A stretch of 64,000 nucleotides of DNA, taken from contig NZ_PXZO01000017.1 of NCBI RefSeq assembly GCF_003013475.1, positions 124,001 through 188,000 on the forward strand, written 5' to 3'. This document shows, one piece after another, positions 50,597-58,657 of the stretch. Both the position numbers and the translations under genes were made by a program. Position 1 is the stretch's first letter. The number at the start of each line of letters is the position of its first letter. Origin of the DNA: Brevibacillus porteri (lineage in GTDB: Bacteria > Bacillota > Bacilli > Brevibacillales > Brevibacillaceae). Below the pieces are notes generated by a model. That model was not told the origin of the DNA and searched no databases. It saw nothing but the letters and a program-made list of their open reading frames with translations.

Positions 50597-51022
50597 CTAA
50601 ACAGCGTAGCCGCCTTCGATTTTGGTGTGTTCGGTTTTGTCTTTCTTTTGCTTGATGAAGATGCTGAATGTTCCTACACCCTCGGTATCGCCAAAGCTCT
50701 CGTTGTAATCCACTACGAATGCGTTCGGGAAGTAGATTTTGCGGATCACTTGATCAGCAGCGATTACTTCCAGTGTTACTTTGCGGTAGCAATCCGCTTT
50801 TTCTGCTGGTACCAAAGACCAGAGAGCCAGCTTCATGGTGTCATCCGCACTGTCACCATCTGTTGCAGTGATGATTTTGCCAGTCAGTTTCAGTGTTGCA
50901 CCCACATCTGTGGAGCGCGCGTTGGAATCGTCTGGCGTGTCAGTGTCGTACTTTACTGTCTGAATGTTGTCCATGCCCAGCTCAATTGTTTCAGAACCTT
51001 CTACTTTGAGTCGAAAACCCAT
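50597..51022 (-). CDS. Hcp/tail-tube-like protein
   Basis: 141 aa from ATG 51022 with AAGGAGG 8 bases upstream; an earlier in-frame start lacks this. All-beta pattern starting GFRLKVEGSETIELGMDNIQ, with LKLTGKIITATDGDSADDTM, a short helix, then CYRKVTLEVIAADQVIRKIY and GTFSIFIKQKKDK. Size and pattern suit the two-sheet barrel of phage tail-tube proteins and Hcp, which stack as hexameric rings inside the sheath. It comes right after the sheath gene, as in other contractile systems. The call relies on fold pattern and context. Confidence 0.7.
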   Translation of the reverse strand: MGFRLKVEGSETIELGMDNIQTVKYDTDTPDDSNARSTDVGATLKLTGKIITATDGDSADDTMKLALWSLVPAEKADCYRKVTLEVIAADQVIRKIYFPNAFVVDYNESFGDTEGVGTFSIFIKQKKDKTEHTKIEGGYAV

Positions 51023-51172
51023 GAATAAAACCTCCTTGAAATGAAATCTTGCTCTCGAAATACCTGATTGGCTTCGAGGCTTATGTGTAAGGGTGCGTTT
51101 TGGGAAACACACCTCTAACCACCTTCGTAATGTGTCAAAAAGTTTCATAAACAGCTCTCCAGGGGATCAATG

Positions 51173-53341
51173 CTATGCTTTGACCGGAGTCGTTCCTTTG
51201 GTGATGGTGACCTCCAGATTTTTCACATTGCCGTTGAACACCAGATCGATATGGCACAGATTGCTCTTGTCATCGATGATGTAGCTCATGTCATCACCAT
51301 CGTGAATGATGGAGTTCACGAAGCCGCGTGTGCCCAGCCATTTGCTTTTTTGGCTGCTCGGATTGTTACTGAAGAACTTCACGATGTTGTCGTGTTTGAA
51401 ATCACCAGTCTGGAAGCGGAGAATCCGCTCGATATAGGTGCTGACCAGTGTTTTGTAGATGGAATCAAAGCCGTCCTCTGCCATGGCGAGGCTGCGTGCC
51501 TTGTACACCGTAATGCGCTTGATATCTTTGCCTTGGATTTGTGCATTTTCCGAAGAAAAGACGAATCCAAAGTTTTTGCGGTTGATGGAATCTTTAATGT
51601 TGTTGGTGAAGCCAGAGATTTCTTTGGCCATTGTCGTGATAGCGCGCAGTCCATTTTCACCTGCTTCGATGTCAAAGCGCACACCCGGATATTCGCGGCT
51701 AACCACTTTGAATGTCTCACGCAAGTACTCTGGACACTGGTACGCTGCCACGACACCAGCAGCTACATAGCTGGCACCGACATAAACACCCTCGATCCAC
51801 AGCTTCAGGATGTCTTCTTTTTCCTGGGACAGCTTCACGCCGTCTTCGGTTTGCAGCATTCTGCTGTCGATGACAACTCCTGATTTATCTTTCGGAATAA
51901 TCGTGAAGTTCGGAATGCTCGGGATCGCGAATTCACTGAATTCTTTGCGCACCAGGATTCCGCACTTGTCGATGTATTTATCAATACCCGCAGTCGCCAT
52001 GCTGTTGAAGGTCGTTTCTTCACCTGTACTGAAGCTGAAGAACACTTGTACCTTGAAGTCCTTGACGACTTGGAGCAGCATGGTGAGCGATTCCATCGTA
52101 TTGCCGTCCTGCTTGACGACTTTTTCGTTCCCACGGAAACGCTCGCGAGTCACTTGTGCTTTTCCGGCGGAATCCATATCAACAGATGGAACAATTCCGA
52201 ACCAGATCGTATCCGTGAAGTCGTTTTTCGCGTTGACCGTGTTCAGGTAAGTCTCCAGACGTGGAATGTTGCTGGACTTCACGAGCATGTCGAGCTTCGT
52301 ATTCGTGATCAGCATAGCTGGCTGCATGCCTTTGTTCTTGGTCACGTACTGATCGAAGAACATCTTCACGCCCAAAATTTTCTCAACCAAAGGCTTCACC
52401 GTTTTTACGAAGTCGTCCTTGGCGTTTTTGTAAAACTCCAGATACGTATTGTAGTTCTGTACTTCTGTCTCAATGTTGACTTCGGTATGTACCGTCGGTA
52501 GCGGGCAGAAGGTGCGCACCACGAGATCTTTTACATAGGAGGATGGCGTCTCAGTGATCGACTCGTAATCCTCTTCGAAAACGTTCATCAGTCCGTTTCC
52601 GCTGTTTTCATCGAGAACCATCAGCTCGCGGCTGTCACTCTTCGGTGCTTCGATGATCTTCAGTTCTCCGTCTTCCCCAATCGTCAGCATCCCGATCTGA
52701 ATCGCTTCGGATTGGTTCTCTTCTTGTGCGCCGCCCAAGAGCAGTCGTGTTTTGATATCTTCAATTGCCAGCGGCAGCATCGCCATGACGTTGTTGTAGT
52801 TTTTGCTGGCATCCTCGAACATCGTGTTCAGCTTGTCACCGAGATCGAGCTTCTTCGGATCACCATCATCGAGCTTTTCGTAATGGCCGTACAAGTAGTG
52901 AATCTCTTTGCGCACCTGACGGATGTCATCCATCACTTTTTTCGGGGAAATCATATCGAGCAAATTCTCGAATTTGAAATCCACGTTTGTGATCCCTTGG
53001 CTGCGCTTCGTATCAATCAGGGTAAACAGCATTTTCAAGAAGTCGTTGCTCTGATCGATCTTGATCTCAGAAATCGCATCCTCTGCAATTCCGTCAGGCT
53101 TTTTCAAGGTGTACATCACTTTTTGGTTCGCTGCATTGTAGAACGAATAAACGCTCGGGGAGAACTTGTCCAAAAACTCATCGAAGCTGCGCACGAGGAG
53201 GTGCTCGTTGATCTCCTTGATCTTGTCGTCACTGAGACTGTCGATGCCTTTTACATCTCCAACAATAGTGATCAGGTCCAATTTTTCCGGGTTGATCTCT
53301 TCGAACAGCATGGTTCGGTTGGTCTGGTTAATAATGTCCAT
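51173..53341 (-). CDS. Large contractile-sheath-like protein (TssB/TssC-type)
   Basis: 722 aa from ATG 53341 with AAAGGGG 8 bases upstream. The N-terminal part has a TssB-like stretch (INEHLLVRSFDEFLDKFSP near residue 45). The C-terminal half is TssC-like: IGMLTIG..., FKVQVFFSFSTGEETTFNSM, YVGASYVAAGVVAAYQCPEY, INRKNFGFVFSSENAQIQGK and a final HIDLVFNGNVKNLEVTITKG, typical of the strand exchanged between sheath subunits. T6SS TssB (about 170) plus TssC (about 500) add up to a similar length, so a single-chain sheath is possible. First gene after the promoter, before the tube gene. Confidence 0.72.
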   Translation of the reverse strand: MDIINQTNRTMLFEEINPEKLDLITIVGDVKGIDSLSDDKIKEINEHLLVRSFDEFLDKFSPSVYSFYNAANQKVMYTLKKPDGIAEDAISEIKIDQSNDFLKMLFTLIDTKRSQGITNVDFKFENLLDMISPKKVMDDIRQVRKEIHYLYGHYEKLDDGDPKKLDLGDKLNTMFEDASKNYNNVMAMLPLAIEDIKTRLLLGGAQEENQSEAIQIGMLTIGEDGELKIIEAPKSDSRELMVLDENSGNGLMNVFEEDYESITETPSSYVKDLVVRTFCPLPTVHTEVNIETEVQNYNTYLEFYKNAKDDFVKTVKPLVEKILGVKMFFDQYVTKNKGMQPAMLITNTKLDMLVKSSNIPRLETYLNTVNAKNDFTDTIWFGIVPSVDMDSAGKAQVTRERFRGNEKVVKQDGNTMESLTMLLQVVKDFKVQVFFSFSTGEETTFNSMATAGIDKYIDKCGILVRKEFSEFAIPSIPNFTIIPKDKSGVVIDSRMLQTEDGVKLSQEKEDILKLWIEGVYVGASYVAAGVVAAYQCPEYLRETFKVVSREYPGVRFDIEAGENGLRAITTMAKEISGFTNNIKDSINRKNFGFVFSSENAQIQGKDIKRITVYKARSLAMAEDGFDSIYKTLVSTYIERILRFQTGDFKHDNIVKFFSNNPSSQKSKWLGTRGFVNSIIHDGDDMSYIIDDKSNLCHIDLVFNGNVKNLEVTITKGTTPVKA

Positions 53342-53468
53342 AAATGGCCCCTTTCTGTTGTCTGCATAACCACTTAGTCCTACTTGATAGATGATGAGTC
53401 CTGCTTCTCGAAAGAAAATGAAAATCGTGACATTTATACCAAAAACAAGCAAAAAATCTTGCCTCTAA

Positions 53469-53496
53469 ATTAAACGTAGCCCGCATAATTTGTCAA
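53469..53496 (-). promoter_or_regulatory. Candidate sigma-A promoter of the contractile-injection operon
   Basis: Minus strand TTGACA (53496-53491), 16-base spacer, TTTAAT (53474-53469). It points to the sheath gene, leaving a leader of about 120 bases. All genes from 53.3 to at least 39.8 kb lie close together on the same strand and could be read from it. No operator was recognised. Confidence 0.6.
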
Positions 53497-53509
53497 CATT
53501 CCTCGGATT

Positions 53510-53713
53510 GTGACGATTTTCCTATATCCCGAAGACCATTCCCAGTATTTAGACCCATTTTATTCCACAAATCTTCCTTTTCTTGGATTCTCGTTTTATG
53601 CTGAAGACACAGAGTCTCCTTTCCTAGTTCTTCGAAAAAATGGTGATAAGCACAGCCTTGTCCACTCTCTTACTAGGAAAGAAGCACAAGGACTGATAGA
53701 TATTTCTCCCTAG
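53510..53713 (+). CDS. Possible small ORF in the divergent gap
   Basis: 67 aa from a GTG without a recognisable ribosome binding site, ending KHSLVHSLTRKEAQGLIDIS. No family recognised. The 53342-53891 gap otherwise holds the sheath-operon promoter and AT-rich sequence (53720-53880) that probably contains the promoter of the vWA gene. It may be spurious. Confidence 0.25.
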   Translation: MTIFLYPEDHSQYLDPFYSTNLPFLGFSFYAEDTESPFLVLRKNGDKHSLVHSLTRKEAQGLIDISP

Positions 53714-53891
53714 TTGCCGCTGGGGAGTATTATGCATTCACCTCATATTTACATAAATGGGTGTTATTAACTTTTATATACATCGGCAATAGGAAACCGA
53801 TCTTTTATACGAACAAACATTTATAGGTAAATCGCCCCATTTTAGTAAGGTATGAACTTTTTAAAATTTTTTTCAGAAAAAAGGTGAATGT

Positions 53892-55922
53892 ATGTACAAA
53901 AATCGTCAGTCAACCCTCTCTCTACCGCCACTTTTTCGAATGGTGGTCATTGGACTGCTCCTTCCCATGCTCTTCTTGTCCGCCCCTCTTACTGCGGGGG
54001 CAAATGGAACAGCAGATGCGGGAGTAGACGCGGTCTTTGTCATTGATACGAGTAATTCCATGAACAAAACGGACCCTGGCAAAACAGCCGCAGAGGTCAT
54101 GAGTATGTTCATTGATATGAGCGAAGCCACGCGTACCCGCATTGGCTTTGTCGCTTATAATGATCGGATTGTACAAGCTCAGTCTCTAGCGAGCATGGCC
54201 GAAGCAAGAAATCGGGAACAGCTCAAGCGAACCATTCAAGGGTTGCGTTACTCTGGGTATTCAGATTTGGGACTCGGTTTGGGCAGAGGGGCAGATATGA
54301 TTGAAAAAGCAAAGGACCCAGCTCGCAAGCCATTTTTGATCCTTCTCTCAGACGGGGGAACAGATTTGCGGCAAAATGCGGGTGGCAGGAGTGTGGCAGC
54401 ATCCAACAAGGACGTGGAGACAGCTATCGCAAAAGCAAAAGCGCAAGGCTATCCAATCTATACGATTGGCCTCAATAGCGATGGCTCCGTCCAAAAGGAT
54501 CAATTGAAAAAAATCGCAGAGGCAACAGGCGGAACTTCCTTTGTCACACAAAGTACGGATGATCTGCCCGAAATCTTCAATCAGATTTTTGCCAAGCATA
54601 TTCAATCGCAGCTCGTATCAGTGGCGGCCATGACAGCTACCGGGGGCTTGCAGGAAGTGACCGTGACCATTCCTAACGCCAGCATGCAGGAAGCGAACAT
54701 TATCCTATTGTCGAACAATCCGCTGCTGGAATCGCAAGTGTACTATCAATCGCAAAATGTGCATTTTATGAAATCCAAAAAATACTCCCTGATGAAAATA
54801 GAAAAGCCGAAGAAGGGAAACTATCTCGTAAAATTTAGAGGCAAACCCGGGGATTTGGTGAAAATCAATTTACTGGGGAATTACAGCTTGATGGCTGGTG
54901 TAGAGGTCAAGCCTGAACCTGTGATCAAGGGGAATCCTGCCACGTTTACTACCTATCTCCACCATCTGGAGGGTGGCAAACGACTGGATGACAAGGATGT
55001 GTACGCATCCATGCAAGCAGAACTGATCGTAACCGATCTCGCGGGAAAAAAAGAAGAAAAGGTCCCGATGAAGAATCTTGGCGATAGCTTTACAGTCGAC
55101 TACGTCTTCCCTCACACAGGCAAGTACGAGTGGAGAATTTTTATGAATGGCCCGGACTTTTATCGCGAGACGGCTACAAGCGTTTTTGATATCACGAATA
55201 TCGCGCCAGTTGCTGCCTCGTTGACGATCGAGAAGGAAAACGGTGAGCAGGCTATCGATTTAGGTTCGTTCTTCACCGACGCCAATAACGACAAGCTGAC
55301 CTATACCATCGTCACCGCTGATCCAGACGAACGATTTGTCGCTACGATTCAAGACGCGGCTCTGAAGCTCTCACCAGAGAAAAGCGGCACATCAGAAATC
55401 ACCATCACCGCCACGGATGCGGAAGGAGCAAGTGTCACAGGTCCACTCGTCATTACCGTACACTCGGTATGGGATCGCTACATCACCATCGGCATGATTG
55501 TGTTGCTCGTAGCAGCGATCGGCTATGGTGTTTACCTGCTTACACGTCCTAAACCTGCCTTTGTGGGTCGTCTTGAGGGGTATTTCCTGCACACGGCAAG
55601 CGGCAATGACATTCCTGTCAAGTTTTGGCCTCTCGCCTCCTTTGGCAAGAAACAGCGGATCACGTTGCAGGATCTGTTCACCAGTTTGGATGTGAATGAG
55701 CATTTGCCCGAAGCGCAGAAGATTTACTTCCAGCCAGGAAAAAATCAGACGCTACTCTTGGTCAATCATAGTCACTGCACAGTTGAGCGGGGCAAGGAAG
55801 CCATGCCCCGACATAAAAAGCTCGTCCTCCAATACAACGACAAGGTGTATGTGACCTTCGAGGATCGGATGACCGAGATCGAAATTCGCTTTAAGAAAAC
55901 GTCTAGTGAGGAAGCTTCCTAA
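53892..55922 (+). CDS. Membrane-anchored von Willebrand A domain protein
   Basis: 676 aa; AAAAAGGTG 7 bases before the ATG. Signal peptide about 1-38. The vWA domain starts near 46 with an intact MIDAS (AVFVIDTSNSMNK, DxSxS), then DLGLGLGRGADMIEK and FLILLSDGGTDLRQ. The middle holds two beta-sandwich regions, the later one like a cadherin/Ig repeat (FFTDANNDKLTYTIVTADPD, SEITITATDAEGASVTGPLV). Membrane helix about 533-553, then a cytoplasmic tail of about 120 residues. It could sense or bind envelope or target-cell ligands and signal inward. It converges with the kinase gene, overlapping by 20 bases. T6SS PpkA kinases often carry a vWA domain themselves. Confidence 0.85.
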   Translation: MYKNRQSTLSLPPLFRMVVIGLLLPMLFLSAPLTAGANGTADAGVDAVFVIDTSNSMNKTDPGKTAAEVMSMFIDMSEATRTRIGFVAYNDRIVQAQSLASMAEARNREQLKRTIQGLRYSGYSDLGLGLGRGADMIEKAKDPARKPFLILLSDGGTDLRQNAGGRSVAASNKDVETAIAKAKAQGYPIYTIGLNSDGSVQKDQLKKIAEATGGTSFVTQSTDDLPEIFNQIFAKHIQSQLVSVAAMTATGGLQEVTVTIPNASMQEANIILLSNNPLLESQVYYQSQNVHFMKSKKYSLMKIEKPKKGNYLVKFRGKPGDLVKINLLGNYSLMAGVEVKPEPVIKGNPATFTTYLHHLEGGKRLDDKDVYASMQAELIVTDLAGKKEEKVPMKNLGDSFTVDYVFPHTGKYEWRIFMNGPDFYRETATSVFDITNIAPVAASLTIEKENGEQAIDLGSFFTDANNDKLTYTIVTADPDERFVATIQDAALKLSPEKSGTSEITITATDAEGASVTGPLVITVHSVWDRYITIGMIVLLVAAIGYGVYLLTRPKPAFVGRLEGYFLHTASGNDIPVKFWPLASFGKKQRITLQDLFTSLDVNEHLPEAQKIYFQPGKNQTLLLVNHSHCTVERGKEAMPRHKKLVLQYNDKVYVTFEDRMTEIEIRFKKTSSEEAS

Positions 55923-56829
55923 AAGAGAAGCGCGCCTTTCCCTTCCAAATCAGATGCTCTGCACGAATCGCTGTCGCAAACAGCTTGAGTGTGGGGCATC
56001 TTTTTTTCGAGTCGACGGCCAAGCCCCACATAATGACATTCGCCAGGAGCAGCGGAACCTCAGGGTTGATCGTTCGAAGCGATGGCAAGCGATCCTCAAT
56101 CACTCTTGCCGCCACATCAACGGGACGCTCTTTGGTCAGACAGTAATACAGCGTGGCAGCCAGGCTGTAAATATCCGAGATTACTCCTTGCTTGGATTGA
56201 CCCGAGTAAAACTCAAGCGGTGAATATCCTTCTGTCGTCACGATCGGCTTAGGTTCATCCTTATCGAAATAGATCGCGGAGCCAAAATCGATCAGCATAG
56301 GATAACCAGCTTCGGTGACCAAGATGTTTTTGGGCTTGATATCGCGATGAATGATGCCTTTTTTGTGCAAATAGTCTAATCCGTCAAATACCGGAAGTAC
56401 CGTCTGATGCAAAAATGCTCCCAGATCAAGCTCGGCTTGGGCTAATACATACTCATCCAGCGTCTTCCCTTTGCAATACTCAACGACGAGATAACCTGTG
56501 CCATTTTCAGCAAAATGGTCGATGTATCCGACGATAGTTGGATGATTCAGTTCTTGGTGCAGGGACGCCTCTTGCCAAAAGCTGTCTAGCAGCATGTCGA
56601 ATTTGGTTTGTAACGATGGTCTGCGACAAATGACCTTCACGTGATCCAAATCTCGCATAGCTAATGCTTGAGGGAAAAACTCTTTGAGAATGAGTGTCCG
56701 CTTGCTTTTCATATGGTAGACCACATACACATTCGACAGCTCACTTGTGGAAATGGTCTTTTTGATCCGATAAGCTTTTTGCAGGATCGTGCCTTTTTTC
56801 AGACCTCTTTCCCGTTCTATCTGTCCCAT
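55903..56829 (-). CDS. Ser/Thr protein kinase of the contractile locus (PpkA-like)
   Basis: 308 aa; GGGGAGG upstream. Kinase motifs: Lys in TLILKEFFPQALAMRD, Glu in SFWQEASLHQEL, catalytic loop IIHRDIKPKN, LIDFGSA and GYSPLEFYSGQ in the activation segment. The usual glycine-rich loop is replaced by TISTSELSNVY, without glycines. No membrane helix, so it is cytosolic. Together with the two FHA proteins and PP2C it forms a threonine-phosphorylation circuit like that controlling several T6SSs. Confidence 0.9.
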   Translation of the reverse strand: MGQIERERGLKKGTILQKAYRIKKTISTSELSNVYVVYHMKSKRTLILKEFFPQALAMRDLDHVKVICRRPSLQTKFDMLLDSFWQEASLHQELNHPTIVGYIDHFAENGTGYLVVEYCKGKTLDEYVLAQAELDLGAFLHQTVLPVFDGLDYLHKKGIIHRDIKPKNILVTEAGYPMLIDFGSAIYFDKDEPKPIVTTEGYSPLEFYSGQSKQGVISDIYSLAATLYYCLTKERPVDVAARVIEDRLPSLRTINPEVPLLLANVIMWGLAVDSKKRCPTLKLFATAIRAEHLIWKGKARFSFRKLPH

Positions 56830-56927
56830 GTCATGGCCTCCCCTATCTTTCCTCTCAAAAAATGATAACGAAAGATGGGGGATTCTGGCAATATAAAGAA
56901 AAAAGATGGAGAGAGGAATGATTGATC

Positions 56928-57299
56928 ATGGCACATTTGGAATCGTTGCTTCACGTACAAGTTCCCGTAAAAAATTTGGAAGAGGCCATTGTCTGGTACT
57001 GCAATCACCTTGGCTTTTCCTTACAGGTGCGGTATCGTACTTCCGCTTTTCTTGCCCTGTCTGCGGGGCCCACCTTGATGATATGGGAAACAGATGAGCA
57101 GACGTCCGCAACCTTTACCGTTGATCATCAACCCATGCCTGTTTTTTTGTACACCACTTCCGATGTGCATGCACTCCATGAATATTTGCAGGCCCATGAA
57201 GTCTCGATTACCCACTACCAAAACGATGGCTTCGGATGGGTGCTCAAGTTTTTTGACCCGAGCGGAAATATGTGGGGAGTCATCCAGAAGAACAACTAA
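56928..57299 (+). CDS. VOC-family (glyoxalase/dioxygenase fold) protein
   Basis: 123 aa from ATG 56928 (GAGAGGA about 10 bases upstream; a TTG at 56922 is the alternative). A single-domain vicinal oxygen chelate protein: LLHVQVPVKNLEEAIVWYCN and the C-terminal FGWVLKFFDPSGNMWGVIQ. Substrate unknown; such proteins often isomerise, cleave or bind small metabolites or antibiotics. Its 3' end overlaps the convergent MFS gene by 20 bases. Confidence 0.88.
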   Translation: MAHLESLLHVQVPVKNLEEAIVWYCNHLGFSLQVRYRTSAFLALSAGPTLMIWETDEQTSATFTVDHQPMPVFLYTTSDVHALHEYLQAHEVSITHYQNDGFGWVLKFFDPSGNMWGVIQKNN

Positions 57300-58518
57300 C
57301 TTGTGAAGATTTTTCACAGCTTTTTCTTTGATGTTGCCGCTGCTCCCATACGTACTGGCCCCGTTGATAGAACGGAAACGCGATAAAGGTCAACAGCATG
57401 AGGATGGCGAAGATGAGCGGTCCTTGTCCAAAGCCGAGTACCTGGAGCAATATCCCGCCGACCCACGCACACACACTCTGTCCAAGGAAGGCAAAGCCGC
57501 TGGCGCCGTAATACGCTCCACGTAAATGCTGGGGAGCGATCTCCCCGATCAGGATATCTCCGACGACAAAGCACAAGATTTCGCCGATCGTAAACACCAC
57601 CATCGCCACGGAGAGCCAAAACAAATTCGTAAATAGCCCGAAGCCGAACAGCCCCAGCCCAAACAATAGACAGCCCAGCTTCAACGCGGTCATCGATGAG
57701 TACCGCTTCATAAACTTCGCGAGCGGATATTGAAGCGCTAAAACCGAGATAGTATTCACTACAAACAAAAAGGAATATGCCTCTATTCGATCATGCCCAA
57801 TGTACTGGGAGAGTGTGGTGTCCAGATGTGAGTAGGCACCAGCAACGAACAAATTCCCGAGCAACAAGTAAAGAAATACTTTGTCTGTAAAAACAATGCG
57901 TGCCATCTGATTCATGGTGACCGGATCAGCAGCCACGTCCTTCTTTAGTTGTTCCTTGAACATGATCATAAATACCACCAGTATGGCTGCGTACACGGCA
58001 AAAATGATGGCTGTGACGAGGAACGGCAACAAGGATGTACTTCCTGCACCTAGCTGCAAGCCGATTAACGGACCAATTGCTCCACCCAGGTTGATCGCGA
58101 AATACCTGGCATTGAAAACAGCTGCCCGCTGATCATCCGGCGTGACATCCGCCAGCAGGGCGCGGGCAGTCGGCTCAAATACGTTTCGAAAAAGGCCGTT
58201 GCAGGCACTTAAACCAAAGAACATCCACGTCTCCGTCGCAAAAACGAATCCGATCAAGACGATGCTCCAAGCTCCCATCGCAGTGATCATCACTGGATAT
58301 CTGCCCAATCGGTCTGACAGTGCTCCCCCAGCAAAGCTACTAATCGTTCCAACCAGCAAGCTGAGTGCGAGGATCGAGCCAACGATCGCCGGATCAATTC
58401 CTTTTACCTTTCCTAAATAAATGCCCAAAAACGGAAGCGTCATAAAAAAGCCTGTGCGTGACAAAAAGGTTCCGATAATGACACCCCATGCCACCGGATG
58501 AAATCTCATTCTCCCCAT
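57280..58518 (-). CDS. MFS transporter (DHA1-type drug exporter)
   Basis: 412 aa from ATG 58518 (a second ATG lies at 58509; an upstream extension lacks a ribosome binding site). Twelve membrane segments; motif A-type loop GGALSDRLGRYPVMI between TM2 and TM3 and LADVTPDDQRAAVFNARYFA near the middle. An H+-driven exporter of small molecules is expected. It is divergent from an SgrR-like regulator, as sgrR sits beside the setA exporter in enterics. Confidence 0.88.
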   Translation of the reverse strand: MGRMRFHPVAWGVIIGTFLSRTGFFMTLPFLGIYLGKVKGIDPAIVGSILALSLLVGTISSFAGGALSDRLGRYPVMITAMGAWSIVLIGFVFATETWMFFGLSACNGLFRNVFEPTARALLADVTPDDQRAAVFNARYFAINLGGAIGPLIGLQLGAGSTSLLPFLVTAIIFAVYAAILVVFMIMFKEQLKKDVAADPVTMNQMARIVFTDKVFLYLLLGNLFVAGAYSHLDTTLSQYIGHDRIEAYSFLFVVNTISVLALQYPLAKFMKRYSSMTALKLGCLLFGLGLFGFGLFTNLFWLSVAMVVFTIGEILCFVVGDILIGEIAPQHLRGAYYGASGFAFLGQSVCAWVGGILLQVLGFGQGPLIFAILMLLTFIAFPFYQRGQYVWEQRQHQRKSCEKSSQVSCSSG

Positions 58519-58657
58519 CTCTCTTTCCCATTCCCGTTTGTTATCTCTCGTGTTATCTTCAGTATATGGATCTAGAAAAAGGGGAAAAAGGGTTTGATTT
58601 GATTGAATCTGATCACCTTTTCGCACATGCATTTTTATATGAGAAATGGGGGCCTGC

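Noticed and set aside
33435..56829. Idea that the locus is a temperate prophage
   Set aside because: No integrase, capsid, terminase, portal or lysis genes; kinase, phosphatase and FHA genes point to a secretion-like system.
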